Positions 8,575 to 16,720 of a stretch of 64,000 nucleotides of DNA are shown one piece after another (position 1 is the stretch's first letter; the number at the start of each line of letters is the position of its first letter). The notes beneath the pieces are model-generated. The model made no database searches. It was not told where the DNA came from and saw nothing but the letters and a program-made list of their open reading frames with translations. Source of the DNA: Spectribacter acetivorans (GTDB taxonomy: Bacteria; Pseudomonadota; Gammaproteobacteria; Nevskiales; Salinisphaeraceae); contig NZ_JAVRHY010000002.1 of NCBI RefSeq assembly GCF_031846305.1, positions 248,001 to 312,000 on the forward strand, given 5' to 3'. Both the position numbers and the translations under genes were made by a program.

Positions 8575-8976
8575 ATGAGTCTATCCATCGGCCAACTTGC
8601 CAAATCCACCGATACCGGCGTGGAGACCATCCGCTTTTACGAGCGGCGCGGTCTAATGCCCGACCCGCCGCGTGCCCCCAGCGGTTACCGCCGCTACCCG
8701 ACCGACGCGGTGGGCCGTCTGCAGTTCATTCGCCGCGCCAAGCGCCTGGGTTTCACCCTGGACGAGATCGGCACGCTGCTGCGCCTCCAGGACGGCGGCG
8801 ACCGCAGCGAAGTCAAAGCCATCGCTCAGGCCAAGCTGGCCCAGATCGAGGCCCGCATCGACGACCTGCGACGCATGCGCAAGACCCTGGCCGAACTGGA
8901 AAAGCAGTGTTCCGGTCATGGTCCCGTGCCCGGCTGCCCCATCATCGAAGCCTTGAGCGACGGGAGCGAGGCATGA
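8575..8976 (+). CDS. MerR-family metal-responsive regulator (CueR/HmrR-like)
   Basis: 133 residues: an N-terminal winged helix (SIGQLAKSTDTGVETIRFYE), the wing GYRRYPTDAV, a dimerisation helix, and a C-terminal metal loop C112-N8-C121 followed by PIIEAL. The position of the third mercury-binding Cys of MerR is Arg77 with Ser78 beside it. That favours a two-Cys monovalent sensor of the CueR kind over a mercury sensor. The stop overlaps the start of the copper ATPase (ATGA), so they form one operon. The likely effector is Cu(I) or Ag(I), inferred from motif and neighbour. Confidence 0.88.
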   Translation: MSLSIGQLAKSTDTGVETIRFYERRGLMPDPPRAPSGYRRYPTDAVGRLQFIRRAKRLGFTLDEIGTLLRLQDGGDRSEVKAIAQAKLAQIEARIDDLRRMRKTLAELEKQCSGHGPVPGCPIIEALSDGSEA

Positions 8977-11375
8977 ACGACATGACCACCACGGATCCAG
9001 TTTGCGGCATGACTGTGGACCCCGAGCAGGCGCTCAGCCACGAGCACGCCGGCGAGACCTATCATTTCTGCAGCGAGCATTGCCGGGACAAGTTCGCCGC
9101 GGACCCCGAGACGATCCTGAATCCGGAGGCGTCGGCACAGCCAACCGCCGAAGCCAAGGCGGACAAGTACGTCTGTCCGATGTGCCCCGGCGTCGAGAGT
9201 GATCAGCCGGACGACTGCCCGAAATGCGGTATGGCGCTGGAGCCCGCGTCGCCACCCAAGCGGCGCACCCAATATACCTGTCCCATGCACCCGGAGATCG
9301 TGCGCGACGAGCCCGGTGACTGCCCCAAGTGCGGTATGGCGCTGGAGCCCACGACCGTGTCCAGCGACGAGGACGACGGCGAACTCAAGATCATGAGCCG
9401 GCGCTTCTGGGTCAGTGTGCCGTTGTCGGCGGCCGTGCTGGTGCTGGCCATGGGCGAGATGGTGCCCGGATTGGGTATCCGCGAATTTTTCGGTGCAACG
9501 TTTGGTTGGCTTCAGTTCGCACTGGCCACCCCGGTCGTGCTGTGGTGCGGCGGTTTCGCCTTTCAGCGGGGCTGGAAATCCGTGCTCAACGTCAGCCCCA
9601 ACATGTGGACGCTGATTGCACTGGGTGTGGGCGCGGCCTACGGATTTTCCATCTTCGCGCTGCTGCTGCCCGATTTATTGCCCGCCGCCTTCAAGAGCGA
9701 GGCCGGCCACGCGCCGATCTATTTCGAGGCCGCGGCGGTCATCATCACCCTGGTCCTGCTTGGCCAGGTCATGGAGGCGCGCGCCCGCGGGCAGACCTCG
9801 CAGGCGCTCAAGTCGTTGTTGGACCTGGCGCCGCCCACGGCCAACCGAATCAAGGACGACGGCGAGGAAGAAGAAGTCTCGCTGGACGCGCTAAAGGCCG
9901 GCGACAGACTGCGCGTACGACCCGGCGAGAAAGTGCCGGTGGACGGCGAGATTATCGAGGGCCGCTCGACCCTGGACGAATCCATGATTACCGGCGAACC
10001 GATCCCGCAGGAAAAGCAAGTGGGGGATACCGTCACCGGCGGCACCGTCAACCAGACCGGCGGTTTCGTCATGCGTGCCGGCCAAGTCGGCGAGGATACC
10101 GTGTTGGCCCGCATCGTCGACATGGTGGCGCAAGCCCAACGCTCGCGCGCGCCCATCCAGGGCCTGGCGGACAAGGTCGCCAGCGTGTTCGTGCCCGCCG
10201 TGGTGGCGGTCGCCATCCTCGCCTTCGCCGCCTGGGCCTGGGCCGGTCCCGCGCCGGCCTTGTCCTATGCCCTGGTGGCGGCGGTCTCGGTGCTGATCAT
10301 CGCCTGTCCCTGTGCGCTCGGCCTGGCCACGCCCATGTCGGTGATGGTCGGCGTGGGCCGGGGCGCGGGCGACGGCGTGCTCATCCGCGATGCCGAGGCG
10401 CTGGAGCTGATGGAGCAGGTCGATACCCTGCTGGTGGACAAGACCGGCACCCTGACCGAGGGCAAGCCAAAGCTGGTCGCCGTGGAAACGGCCGAAGGCG
10501 TCGATGAACAGGAGTTATTGAAGTTCATCGCCTCGCTGGAAAATGCCAGCGAGCACCCGCTGGCGCGTTCGATTGTCGAGGGCGCCGCCGCGCGCGGCGT
10601 GCAGCCGGTCGACGCCGACGACTTCGACTCGATCACCGGCAAAGGCGTGCGCGGCACGATCGACGGCCGCGCGGTGCTGATCGGCAACAGCCGGCTGATG
10701 CAGGATAACGATATTGATCCGGGCCCTCTGGCCGATGCCGCGGACAAACGCCGAAGCGAGGGCGAGACGGTCATGCTCGCCGCCGTGGACGGCGAGATCG
10801 CCGGCCTGATCGCGGTGGCCGACCCCATCAAGGGCTCCACCCGCGAGGCCGTGCGCATTCTGCATGAAGCCGGACTGCGCATCATCATGCTTACCGGCGA
10901 CAACGAAACAACCGCGCAGGCCGTCGCCGATCAACTGGGCATCGACGAGGTGCAGGCCAACGCCCTGCCCGAGGACAAGTACGCGTTAGTGGAAAAACTG
11001 CAAGGCGAGGGCCGCAAGGTGGCCATGGCCGGCGACGGCGTCAACGACGCCCCGGCGCTGGCCAAGGCCGAGGTCGGCATCGCCATGGGTACCGGCACTG
11101 ACGTAGCCATGGAGAGCGCGCGCATCACCCTGGTCAAGGGCGATCTGCGCGGTATCGCCAAGGCTCGGCGCCTGTCCGAGCAGTCCATGCGCAACATCCG
11201 CCAGAACCTGTTCTTTGCGTTCATCTACAACGGCGCCGGGGTGCCCGTGGCTGCCGGCGTGTTATATCCCATCTTTGGCATGTTGCTCTCGCCCATGCTG
11301 GCCGCAGCCGCCATGAGTTTTTCCTCGGTATCGGTCATCACCAACGCACTGCGCCTGCGGCGCGCCGAACTTTAA
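8973..11375 (+). CDS. P1B-type copper-exporting ATPase with YHS and HMBD N-terminus
   Basis: 800 residues from the ATG at 8973, chosen because it makes the ATGA overlap with the regulator. In place of HMA domains it has a YHS domain (DPVCGMTVDPE...YHFCSEHC, residues about 8-50) and two heavy-metal-binding CPMC/CPMHPE...CPKCGMALEP modules (about 65-130). Then come the P1B core with CPC at residues 445-447 (CPCALGLATP), the phosphorylation motif DKTGT (Asp489), SEHPLARS and GDGVNDAPAL. CPC-type ATPases export Cu(I)/Ag(I) from the cytoplasm. It probably supplies the periplasmic CopA and RND systems encoded around it. Confidence 0.95.
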   Translation: MNDMTTTDPVCGMTVDPEQALSHEHAGETYHFCSEHCRDKFAADPETILNPEASAQPTAEAKADKYVCPMCPGVESDQPDDCPKCGMALEPASPPKRRTQYTCPMHPEIVRDEPGDCPKCGMALEPTTVSSDEDDGELKIMSRRFWVSVPLSAAVLVLAMGEMVPGLGIREFFGATFGWLQFALATPVVLWCGGFAFQRGWKSVLNVSPNMWTLIALGVGAAYGFSIFALLLPDLLPAAFKSEAGHAPIYFEAAAVIITLVLLGQVMEARARGQTSQALKSLLDLAPPTANRIKDDGEEEEVSLDALKAGDRLRVRPGEKVPVDGEIIEGRSTLDESMITGEPIPQEKQVGDTVTGGTVNQTGGFVMRAGQVGEDTVLARIVDMVAQAQRSRAPIQGLADKVASVFVPAVVAVAILAFAAWAWAGPAPALSYALVAAVSVLIIACPCALGLATPMSVMVGVGRGAGDGVLIRDAEALELMEQVDTLLVDKTGTLTEGKPKLVAVETAEGVDEQELLKFIASLENASEHPLARSIVEGAAARGVQPVDADDFDSITGKGVRGTIDGRAVLIGNSRLMQDNDIDPGPLADAADKRRSEGETVMLAAVDGEIAGLIAVADPIKGSTREAVRILHEAGLRIIMLTGDNETTAQAVADQLGIDEVQANALPEDKYALVEKLQGEGRKVAMAGDGVNDAPALAKAEVGIAMGTGTDVAMESARITLVKGDLRGIAKARRLSEQSMRNIRQNLFFAFIYNGAGVPVAAGVLYPIFGMLLSPMLAAAAMSFSSVSVITNALRLRRAEL

Positions 11376-11399
11376 TCGAAAGATCGGGGGCCAAGTCAC

Positions 11400-12059
11400 A
11401 TGATAGAGACGATTAGGCAATTTCTCGGCAACCCCGTCGTATTGGGTATATGGATAGCGGTAGTCGTCGCCTGCGTGCTCTGGACCCTCCGCGACTTGCG
11501 CCAAAACAACGCCCACCTGCCCACACTAATGCGATGGGTATGGGTATTAACGGTGGCCTACTCGGGACCGTTGGGTGTCGCTGTTTATTATTTCTCCGGA
11601 CGTGCCCAAATCGATCACGATTCATTTCTACGCCGTGGTTTCCGATCCGTCGCGCATTGCTATTCTGGCTGCGGCGCGGGCGAGATTGCCGGTCTCATGA
11701 TCGCGGTGGGGCTGCTTGCGCTGAGTACCGGCTGGGTGGTGGCCATCACTTTTTCCCTGGCCTACGTCGCCGGCTTCGCCATGACCGTCGGCCCGCTCAT
11801 GCAGGGCGGAATGGATTTCAAACAGGCCTTCAACGACGCGCTATGGGCCGAAACCGCCAGCATCACCGTGATGGAAATCGTGGCCATCGGCACCGACCTG
11901 TGGCTGGCCGGCGATGCCACCATGGGTGAGCCGTTGTTCTGGATGTCTCTGTTCGTATCGCTGTCCTGCGGCCTGTTAGCAGCCTATCCCGTGAACTTGC
12001 TGCTAATCCACTACGGCGTTAAAGAGGGGATGCATAGCCCGAAGATGGCACATCACTAA
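11400..12059 (+). CDS. DUF4396 membrane protein
   Basis: 219 residues, mostly hydrophobic. An N-terminal TM (about 11-28) is followed by more segments at about 40-60, 95-115, 115-140 and 180-205. The central HCYSGCGAGEIAGL and MEIVAIGTDLWL stretches match the DUF4396 family as I recall it. These integral membrane proteins are often found next to copper ATPases and multicopper oxidases; no activity is known. It starts 24 bp after the copper ATPase and likely belongs to the same transcript. The C-terminal HSPKMAHH could bind metal. Confidence 0.7.
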   Translation: MIETIRQFLGNPVVLGIWIAVVVACVLWTLRDLRQNNAHLPTLMRWVWVLTVAYSGPLGVAVYYFSGRAQIDHDSFLRRGFRSVAHCYSGCGAGEIAGLMIAVGLLALSTGWVVAITFSLAYVAGFAMTVGPLMQGGMDFKQAFNDALWAETASITVMEIVAIGTDLWLAGDATMGEPLFWMSLFVSLSCGLLAAYPVNLLLIHYGVKEGMHSPKMAHH

Positions 12060-12117
12060 AACAGACAAAGCCACATCTCGCGGCGTAGCCGGGACCGCAT
12101 TTTCTAAATACGACTAT

Positions 12118-12140
12118 AAAACCGATTGACAATCGGTTTT
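12118..12140 (+). promoter_or_regulatory. Perfect 10-bp palindrome before blaI-like gene
   Basis: AAAACCGATT and AATCGGTTTT are perfect inverted repeats around GAC, 51 bp before the BlaI-like gene. A TTGACA hexamer lies inside it (12126-12131). The symmetry and place suggest the operator of the BlaI-type repressor. The AT-flanked arms could also act as a terminator for the preceding DUF4396 gene. The 12060-12190 gap holds nothing else recognisable. Confidence 0.5.
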
Positions 12141-12190
12141 GGGTTGCCCAAACTCCTTTCGCATCATGTACAGCCGGAATCCATGCGGTT

Positions 12191-12607
12191 ATGCGCAATA
12201 AAGAGATACACCTGCCCCTGGGCGAGCTTGAAATCGAGGTGATGGAACAGCTCTGGGATGCCGGCCCAGCGGATGTTAAGTCTGTCCACGAGGTGCTCGG
12301 CAAAGCCAAACAGCGCAGCCTGAATACCGTGCAATCGACCCTGGAGCGGTTGTATCGCAAGGGATTGCTCGCCCGCGAGAAGCAAAGTCGGGCTTATGTC
12401 TACAGTCCCGAAGTCGGGCGCGAGGCGCTGCTGGTGCAGACCATGGGCCAGATCGCAAACTCATTGGGCGCCCAAGATAGCGGCACGCTGATGGCTTCTT
12501 TTGTGGAGCTGGCCGAACGCGATGACCCGGCTAACCTGGAGCGCCTGCAACAGCTTATAGACGCGCAGCGTCGCCGGCGTGACTCGGAGGCTGGACAAGA
12601 TGAATAA
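12191..12607 (+). CDS. BlaI/MecI/CopY-family transcriptional repressor
   Basis: 138 residues with the family winged-helix pattern: LGELEIEVMEQLWDAGPADV, then VLGKAKQRSLNTVQSTLERL (recognition region) and RKGLLAREKQSRAYVYSP (wing). BlaI-type repressors bind palindromes as dimers and are cleaved or released through a partner M56 membrane peptidase, which is the next gene, overlapping by 8 bp. Here the pair heads a metal-efflux operon rather than a beta-lactamase gene, as in actinobacterial and some proteobacterial copper loci. No CopY-type CxC metal motif is present, so sensing must lie in the partner or be indirect. Confidence 0.88.
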   Translation: MRNKEIHLPLGELEIEVMEQLWDAGPADVKSVHEVLGKAKQRSLNTVQSTLERLYRKGLLAREKQSRAYVYSPEVGREALLVQTMGQIANSLGAQDSGTLMASFVELAERDDPANLERLQQLIDAQRRRRDSEAGQDE

Positions 12608-13613
12608 TCCGGCGATTCCGGGCAGCGTCGAAGGCGTTGCGATATACGCCGCACTCGGCTTTGCCGGCATGGCGATCGGGGCTGTGTTGGCCGCTCTGCT
12701 TTATTTTGGCGGCCGGCGTTGGATTGATGCCTGCCCGCCCGCGGCGCGGCAGCGCTGGTTGACCGCGTTACTGCTTTGTCCCGTCATTGCCGCGCTGGCA
12801 CTGATGTTGTCCATGTCAGCGCCGATTTCGCTGTTTTCGGGTAACGACCTGCTGGCCCATTGCAGCGCCCACCCCGAGACCCACGGCGCGCTATGTCAGT
12901 GGCACGCACCGCAGATTGCACTGCCGGCCTGGCTGACGTTGACAGTTTTGCTGTTGCTCGGTTCAGTGCTGCTTGCCGGCGGCTACAAGATCGCTCGCCT
13001 GATTGCCGCGAAGCGCCGATTGCGTTTAATGCAGCACTTGGCCGACGAGCAGCCCGACGGCCGTTATTTTCTACTGCCCATGAGCGAGCCGTTGGCTTTT
13101 GCGGCAGGTCTGTTCCGCGGGCACACGTACATCAGCAAGGGGCTCAAACGGCAACTAGACGAATCCAGTTTGGCTATCGTCCTGGCCCATGAAGACGCCC
13201 ATGTGCGGCGTCACGATATGCTCGCCACGGCGCTGATCAACAGCTTGTCCAGACTGCATATCCCGATGATCGGAAAGGCTTTGCGTCAGACCTGGCAGCT
13301 TGCGGCAGAACAAAGCTGCGACGCGTCGGTGGCGAAGCAGACAGGCGACCGGCTGGCGGTGGCCGATTGCCTGATTTGCGTTGCGCGTCTGCAAAATCAG
13401 CACCGGCGAGAAATGAAGATATCGGCCTGCCATCTCATCGACAGTCAACTGGATGCGCGAATAAGCGCCTTGCTCAATTCGCCCGCCCCACGGGGACCTG
13501 CGCCGGCGTTTTCCCTGTTGGGGGTATTCAGCGTTGCTTTGGCTGCTCTGACGTTGGCCGGCCCGACCGTGCATCACTGGATGGAGCATCTGCTCCCCGC
13601 CACCGGTTTATGA
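12600..13613 (+). CDS. M56 (BlaR1/MecR1-like) membrane metallopeptidase
   Basis: 337 residues from the ATG at 12600, which overlaps the BlaI stop (ATGAATAA). TM segments lie at about 12-35, 48-68, 100-125 and near the C-terminus (about 305-328). The zinc motif HEDAH followed by VRRHD lies near residue 198, and the downstream AEQSCDAS supplies the expected third ligand. There is no C-terminal penicillin-binding sensor domain, so it is the short M56 type. It likely inactivates the BlaI-like repressor in response to an envelope metal signal; the signal is unknown. The stop overlaps the next gene (ATGA). Confidence 0.85.
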   Translation: MNNPAIPGSVEGVAIYAALGFAGMAIGAVLAALLYFGGRRWIDACPPAARQRWLTALLLCPVIAALALMLSMSAPISLFSGNDLLAHCSAHPETHGALCQWHAPQIALPAWLTLTVLLLLGSVLLAGGYKIARLIAAKRRLRLMQHLADEQPDGRYFLLPMSEPLAFAAGLFRGHTYISKGLKRQLDESSLAIVLAHEDAHVRRHDMLATALINSLSRLHIPMIGKALRQTWQLAAEQSCDASVAKQTGDRLAVADCLICVARLQNQHRREMKISACHLIDSQLDARISALLNSPAPRGPAPAFSLLGVFSVALAALTLAGPTVHHWMEHLLPATGL

Positions 13614-14869
13614 TTTTTACCACACCCATTCACGTCAGCGCACGGCGGCTGGCGATAGCCGCTTTCGCGCTGAGTATGGCGACGCCGGTCGTCGCGGCCG
13701 GGACGCTGAGCCTCGAACAAGCCGAAAAACGCGCGCTGGAACGCGATAATGTGGCCCGGCTGCTCGACAGCCGCCGGCAGCAAGCCGAGGGCGAGCTAAC
13801 TACGGCGGGCCTCTGGCCGAATCCGACGATCGACCTGTCCCAGGAAAGCACTGATCTGGCCGAAACCACTTCGCGCGAGCGTTTTTTCTGGCTGTACCAG
13901 GAATTCGATATATCCGGCGAGCGGGGCCTGCGCCGCGAGGCGGCCCGTGCCCGGTTGGCGGCCACCGGCTTTGCCGCTGGCGCCACCCGACTGGACATCC
14001 GCACCCGCGTGCGCCGGCTGTTCTTCGACAGTCTGTACCGCCAGCGCCAAGTCGAGGCCATCACCGCCCGTCGCGAGCGTCTGGCCGAGCTGGTCGACCG
14101 GGTCCGCCGGCAGGAGCAAGCCGGCCAGGCGGCGCAATACGACGTGGTTCGGCTGGAACGGGCCGCCGACGCGCTCGGCGCCCGCGCGGCCGGGCTGAAG
14201 GCCGAGTATGAGCGTGCGCTCGCGCGCCTGTTTGCGTTACTGGGCGAGCCGGGCGACAACGCGTCGCGGCCGCAACCGGCAGGCAAGCTGGTACCGGCCC
14301 CGCCACCGCCGTTGGATCGGTTACTCCGCGACATCGACGCCCTGCCCCGCTTGCAGCAACTGCAAGCCCAGGCCCGCGCCAGCAGGTTGACGGCCAAGGC
14401 CGAGGGGCGCGCCGCGATCCCGGACATCACGCTCGGCGTGGGCTACAAGGAGCAAGAGGAATTCGGTCGCAGCTTCGACGGCACCCTGATCAGCCTGGGC
14501 GTGAGCATTCCACTGTTCGACCGCAATCAGGGCAAGCGCGCCAGCGCCCGGGCCGCGGCCCGGGCCAGCGAGGCCGAGTATCGGCTGGCCCTGGCCGAGC
14601 TGCGCGGCGACATCCGCGGGCGCTGGCTGCAACTGCGGGCGTTGCTGGAAAACGTGGAGGACTACCGGCAAAGCAACGCCGCCTCCACCCGAAAACTGCT
14701 GCGCGCCGCCGAATCCGGCTATCGGGGCGCCGAGGTCGGCGTGCTGGAAGTGGTCGACGCCTACGAAAGCGCCCTGGAGGCCACGCTGCGCGTGCTGGAA
14801 CTGCAAAAGCAGGCGCGCGACGCCCATATCGATTTGCAAGCACTAACCCACGGAGTACCGCAACCATGA
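13610..14869 (+). CDS. TolC/CzcC-family outer-membrane efflux protein
   Basis: 419 residues from the ATG at 13610 (ATGA overlap with the peptidase). A signal peptide (LAIAAFALSMATPVVAA) precedes two outer-membrane-efflux repeats: TLSLEQAEKRALERD...LWPNPTIDL in the first and a second starting near IPDITLGVGYKEQEE with SLGVSIPLFDRNQGKRASA. Long helical coiled-coil stretches follow each. It forms the outer-membrane channel of the RND system completed by the genes at 15143 and 16721. Confidence 0.9.
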   Translation: MIFTTPIHVSARRLAIAAFALSMATPVVAAGTLSLEQAEKRALERDNVARLLDSRRQQAEGELTTAGLWPNPTIDLSQESTDLAETTSRERFFWLYQEFDISGERGLRREAARARLAATGFAAGATRLDIRTRVRRLFFDSLYRQRQVEAITARRERLAELVDRVRRQEQAGQAAQYDVVRLERAADALGARAAGLKAEYERALARLFALLGEPGDNASRPQPAGKLVPAPPPPLDRLLRDIDALPRLQQLQAQARASRLTAKAEGRAAIPDITLGVGYKEQEEFGRSFDGTLISLGVSIPLFDRNQGKRASARAAARASEAEYRLALAELRGDIRGRWLQLRALLENVEDYRQSNAASTRKLLRAAESGYRGAEVGVLEVVDAYESALEATLRVLELQKQARDAHIDLQALTHGVPQP

Positions 14870-15159
14870 TCCCTACCCATAAGTTAGTACCAATCGCGCT
14901 GACCACCACACTGCTGGCGCTATCCGCCTGCGGCAGCGACGCCCAAAGCGCGCAGGGCGAAGACCAAGGCCACGACCACGCGGAGGGTTCATCGCACGAG
15001 CCCCACGGCGAGCAGCAGCCCGCGCCCGAAACCAAGGCCTACTACGGCGACGAAGACAGCCCGGCGGCAACCAAGGACGAAGAAAACCCGAGCGCCGGCG
15101 CGGCCGACAAAACCCCGTCCGACCACCAGCACGGCGGCGGCCATGGCCACAGCCATTAA
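14866..15159 (+). CDS. Small His-rich lipoprotein
   Basis: 97 residues: a lipoprotein signal with lipobox LSAC (Cys about residue 22) and then an almost entirely polar mature chain with His clusters (GHDHAEGSSHEPHG and a C-terminal HQHGGGHGHSH). No folded domain is evident. It overlaps the outer-membrane factor (ATGA) and runs 17 bp into the adaptor gene, so it is part of the RND operon. A periplasmic metal buffer or chaperone is the likely role (inference from composition). Confidence 0.65.
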   Translation: MIPTHKLVPIALTTTLLALSACGSDAQSAQGEDQGHDHAEGSSHEPHGEQQPAPETKAYYGDEDSPAATKDEENPSAGAADKTPSDHQHGGGHGHSH

Positions 15160-16705
15160 GTCCGCTGCCATCAACCCCGTCATCAGCATGGCCCTGCTGC
15201 TGGCGCTAACCGCCTGCGGCCCCGCGCCACAAGACAATGGCGAGCACGCCCAAGATGGCAAGCATGGCGACGAGCGGCCCACGCGCGTGTTTACCCACTT
15301 CACCGAGCAAAGCGAATTGTTCGTGGAGTTTCCCGCGCTGGCCGCCGGCCAGGACTCGCGCTTTGCCGCGCATGTGACCCGGCTGGCCGATTACCGCCCG
15401 GTGCGCGAAGGCAGGCTCAGCGTGCTATTGACCCAGGGCGGCAAAAGCCGCGCCCGCTTCGTGGTTGAGGCCCCGGCGCGGCCGGGCATTTTTACCCCGG
15501 TCGTGCGTCCACGCGAGCCCGGCGTTTACCGGCTGAGCCTGCGGGTCGATGCCCCCGACCTTCAGGCCACGCACGAGCTCGGCGAAGTCACGGTGTACGC
15601 CGACGCCCACGCCGCAAAGCCGGCCCCGGAAGAAGCCGGCGGCGCAATCAGCTATTTGAAAGAACAGCAATGGCAGGCCGAATTCGGCACCGAGGCGGTG
15701 ACCGAACGCCGGCTGCGCGCCTCGGTGTACGCCACCGCCGAGCTGCGCCCGCCGGGTGATCGGACCGCCCGCGTGCGCGCCCCGGCGGAAGGGCTGTTCG
15801 CCGCCTATGGCGAGCAATTCCCCGTAATCGGTGCCGAGGTGGACAAAGGCCAGCGGCTGGGCACATTGCGCGCGCGCCTGGCCGGCGGCGTGGACTTGTC
15901 CAGTCTGCGCCTGGCGGTGGAGCGCACCCGGGCCGAATACCGCCTGGCCCGCGAAAACCTCGAACGCCTGCGCGGCTTGCTGGACGACGGCGCGGTGGCC
16001 GCACATCGGGTACGTGAGGCGGAAAACGCGGCGGCCGTGGCCCGCGCCGAATACAACGCTGCAAAAGCGCGCCTGGACCAATACCAGGGCGGCGACGAGG
16101 ATACCGGCGTGCCCGTCATCGCGCCGATCGCCGGGCGCATCGTCGCGGTTTCCGTGGCACCGGGCGCATTCGTCTCCCCCGACCAGGAGCTGATGCAAAT
16201 CGCCGGCGGCGACAAGCGCTGGCTGGAAGCGCGCATCCCGGAGGCCGACGCCGACCGGCTGCGCCAGCCCACCGGCGCGTGGTTCAAGTTGGGCGGTCAG
16301 CGACGGGTGCTGCGCGTGGGCGAAAACGCCCGGTTGATTACGGCGGGCGGGGTGATCGACCCGGTCAGCCGCACCGTGCCGGTAATCTTCGAGTTCACCG
16401 AGACCGATACCACCCCACTGCTCAACCAGGGCCTGGATGCGCGCGTCTACACCGGCGAGACGGTCGAGGCGCTGGCGGTGCCGCGCTCCGCAATCATCGA
16501 CGATAGCGGCCAGCCGGTGGTGTACGTGCAAACCGGCGGCGAGACCTTCGCCCGCCGGCCGGTGCAACTCGGCCTGCGCGGCGCCGACTACGTGGCCGTG
16601 ACGTCCGGCCTGCAAGCCGGCGATCGGGTGGTCACCCGCGGCGCCTATCAGGTGCGCCTGGCGGCCGCCGCGCCAGCCGAGGCCGGTCACGGTCACGCCC
16701 ATTAA
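15143..16705 (+). CDS. Heavy-metal RND efflux periplasmic adaptor (CzcB/CusB family)
   Basis: 520 residues, longer than many adaptors because of an extra N-terminal beta domain (about 45-150, FTEQSELFVEFPAL...ELGEVTVYAD) like that of CzcB proteins. A lipobox (LLALTAC) predicts membrane anchoring. The canonical parts follow: a barrel-sandwich half near RVRAPAEGLF, a long alpha-hairpin (about 255-310), the second half VIAPIAGRIVAVSVAPGAFV, and the C-terminal QAGDRVVTRGAYQV. It joins the pump at 16721 (15 bp downstream) to the channel at 13610. A terminal GHGHAH adds metal ligands. Confidence 0.9.
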   Translation: MATAIKSAAINPVISMALLLALTACGPAPQDNGEHAQDGKHGDERPTRVFTHFTEQSELFVEFPALAAGQDSRFAAHVTRLADYRPVREGRLSVLLTQGGKSRARFVVEAPARPGIFTPVVRPREPGVYRLSLRVDAPDLQATHELGEVTVYADAHAAKPAPEEAGGAISYLKEQQWQAEFGTEAVTERRLRASVYATAELRPPGDRTARVRAPAEGLFAAYGEQFPVIGAEVDKGQRLGTLRARLAGGVDLSSLRLAVERTRAEYRLARENLERLRGLLDDGAVAAHRVREAENAAAVARAEYNAAKARLDQYQGGDEDTGVPVIAPIAGRIVAVSVAPGAFVSPDQELMQIAGGDKRWLEARIPEADADRLRQPTGAWFKLGGQRRVLRVGENARLITAGGVIDPVSRTVPVIFEFTETDTTPLLNQGLDARVYTGETVEALAVPRSAIIDDSGQPVVYVQTGGETFARRPVQLGLRGADYVAVTSGLQAGDRVVTRGAYQVRLAAAAPAEAGHGHAH

Positions 16706-16720
16706 CGGAGCCACATTTCC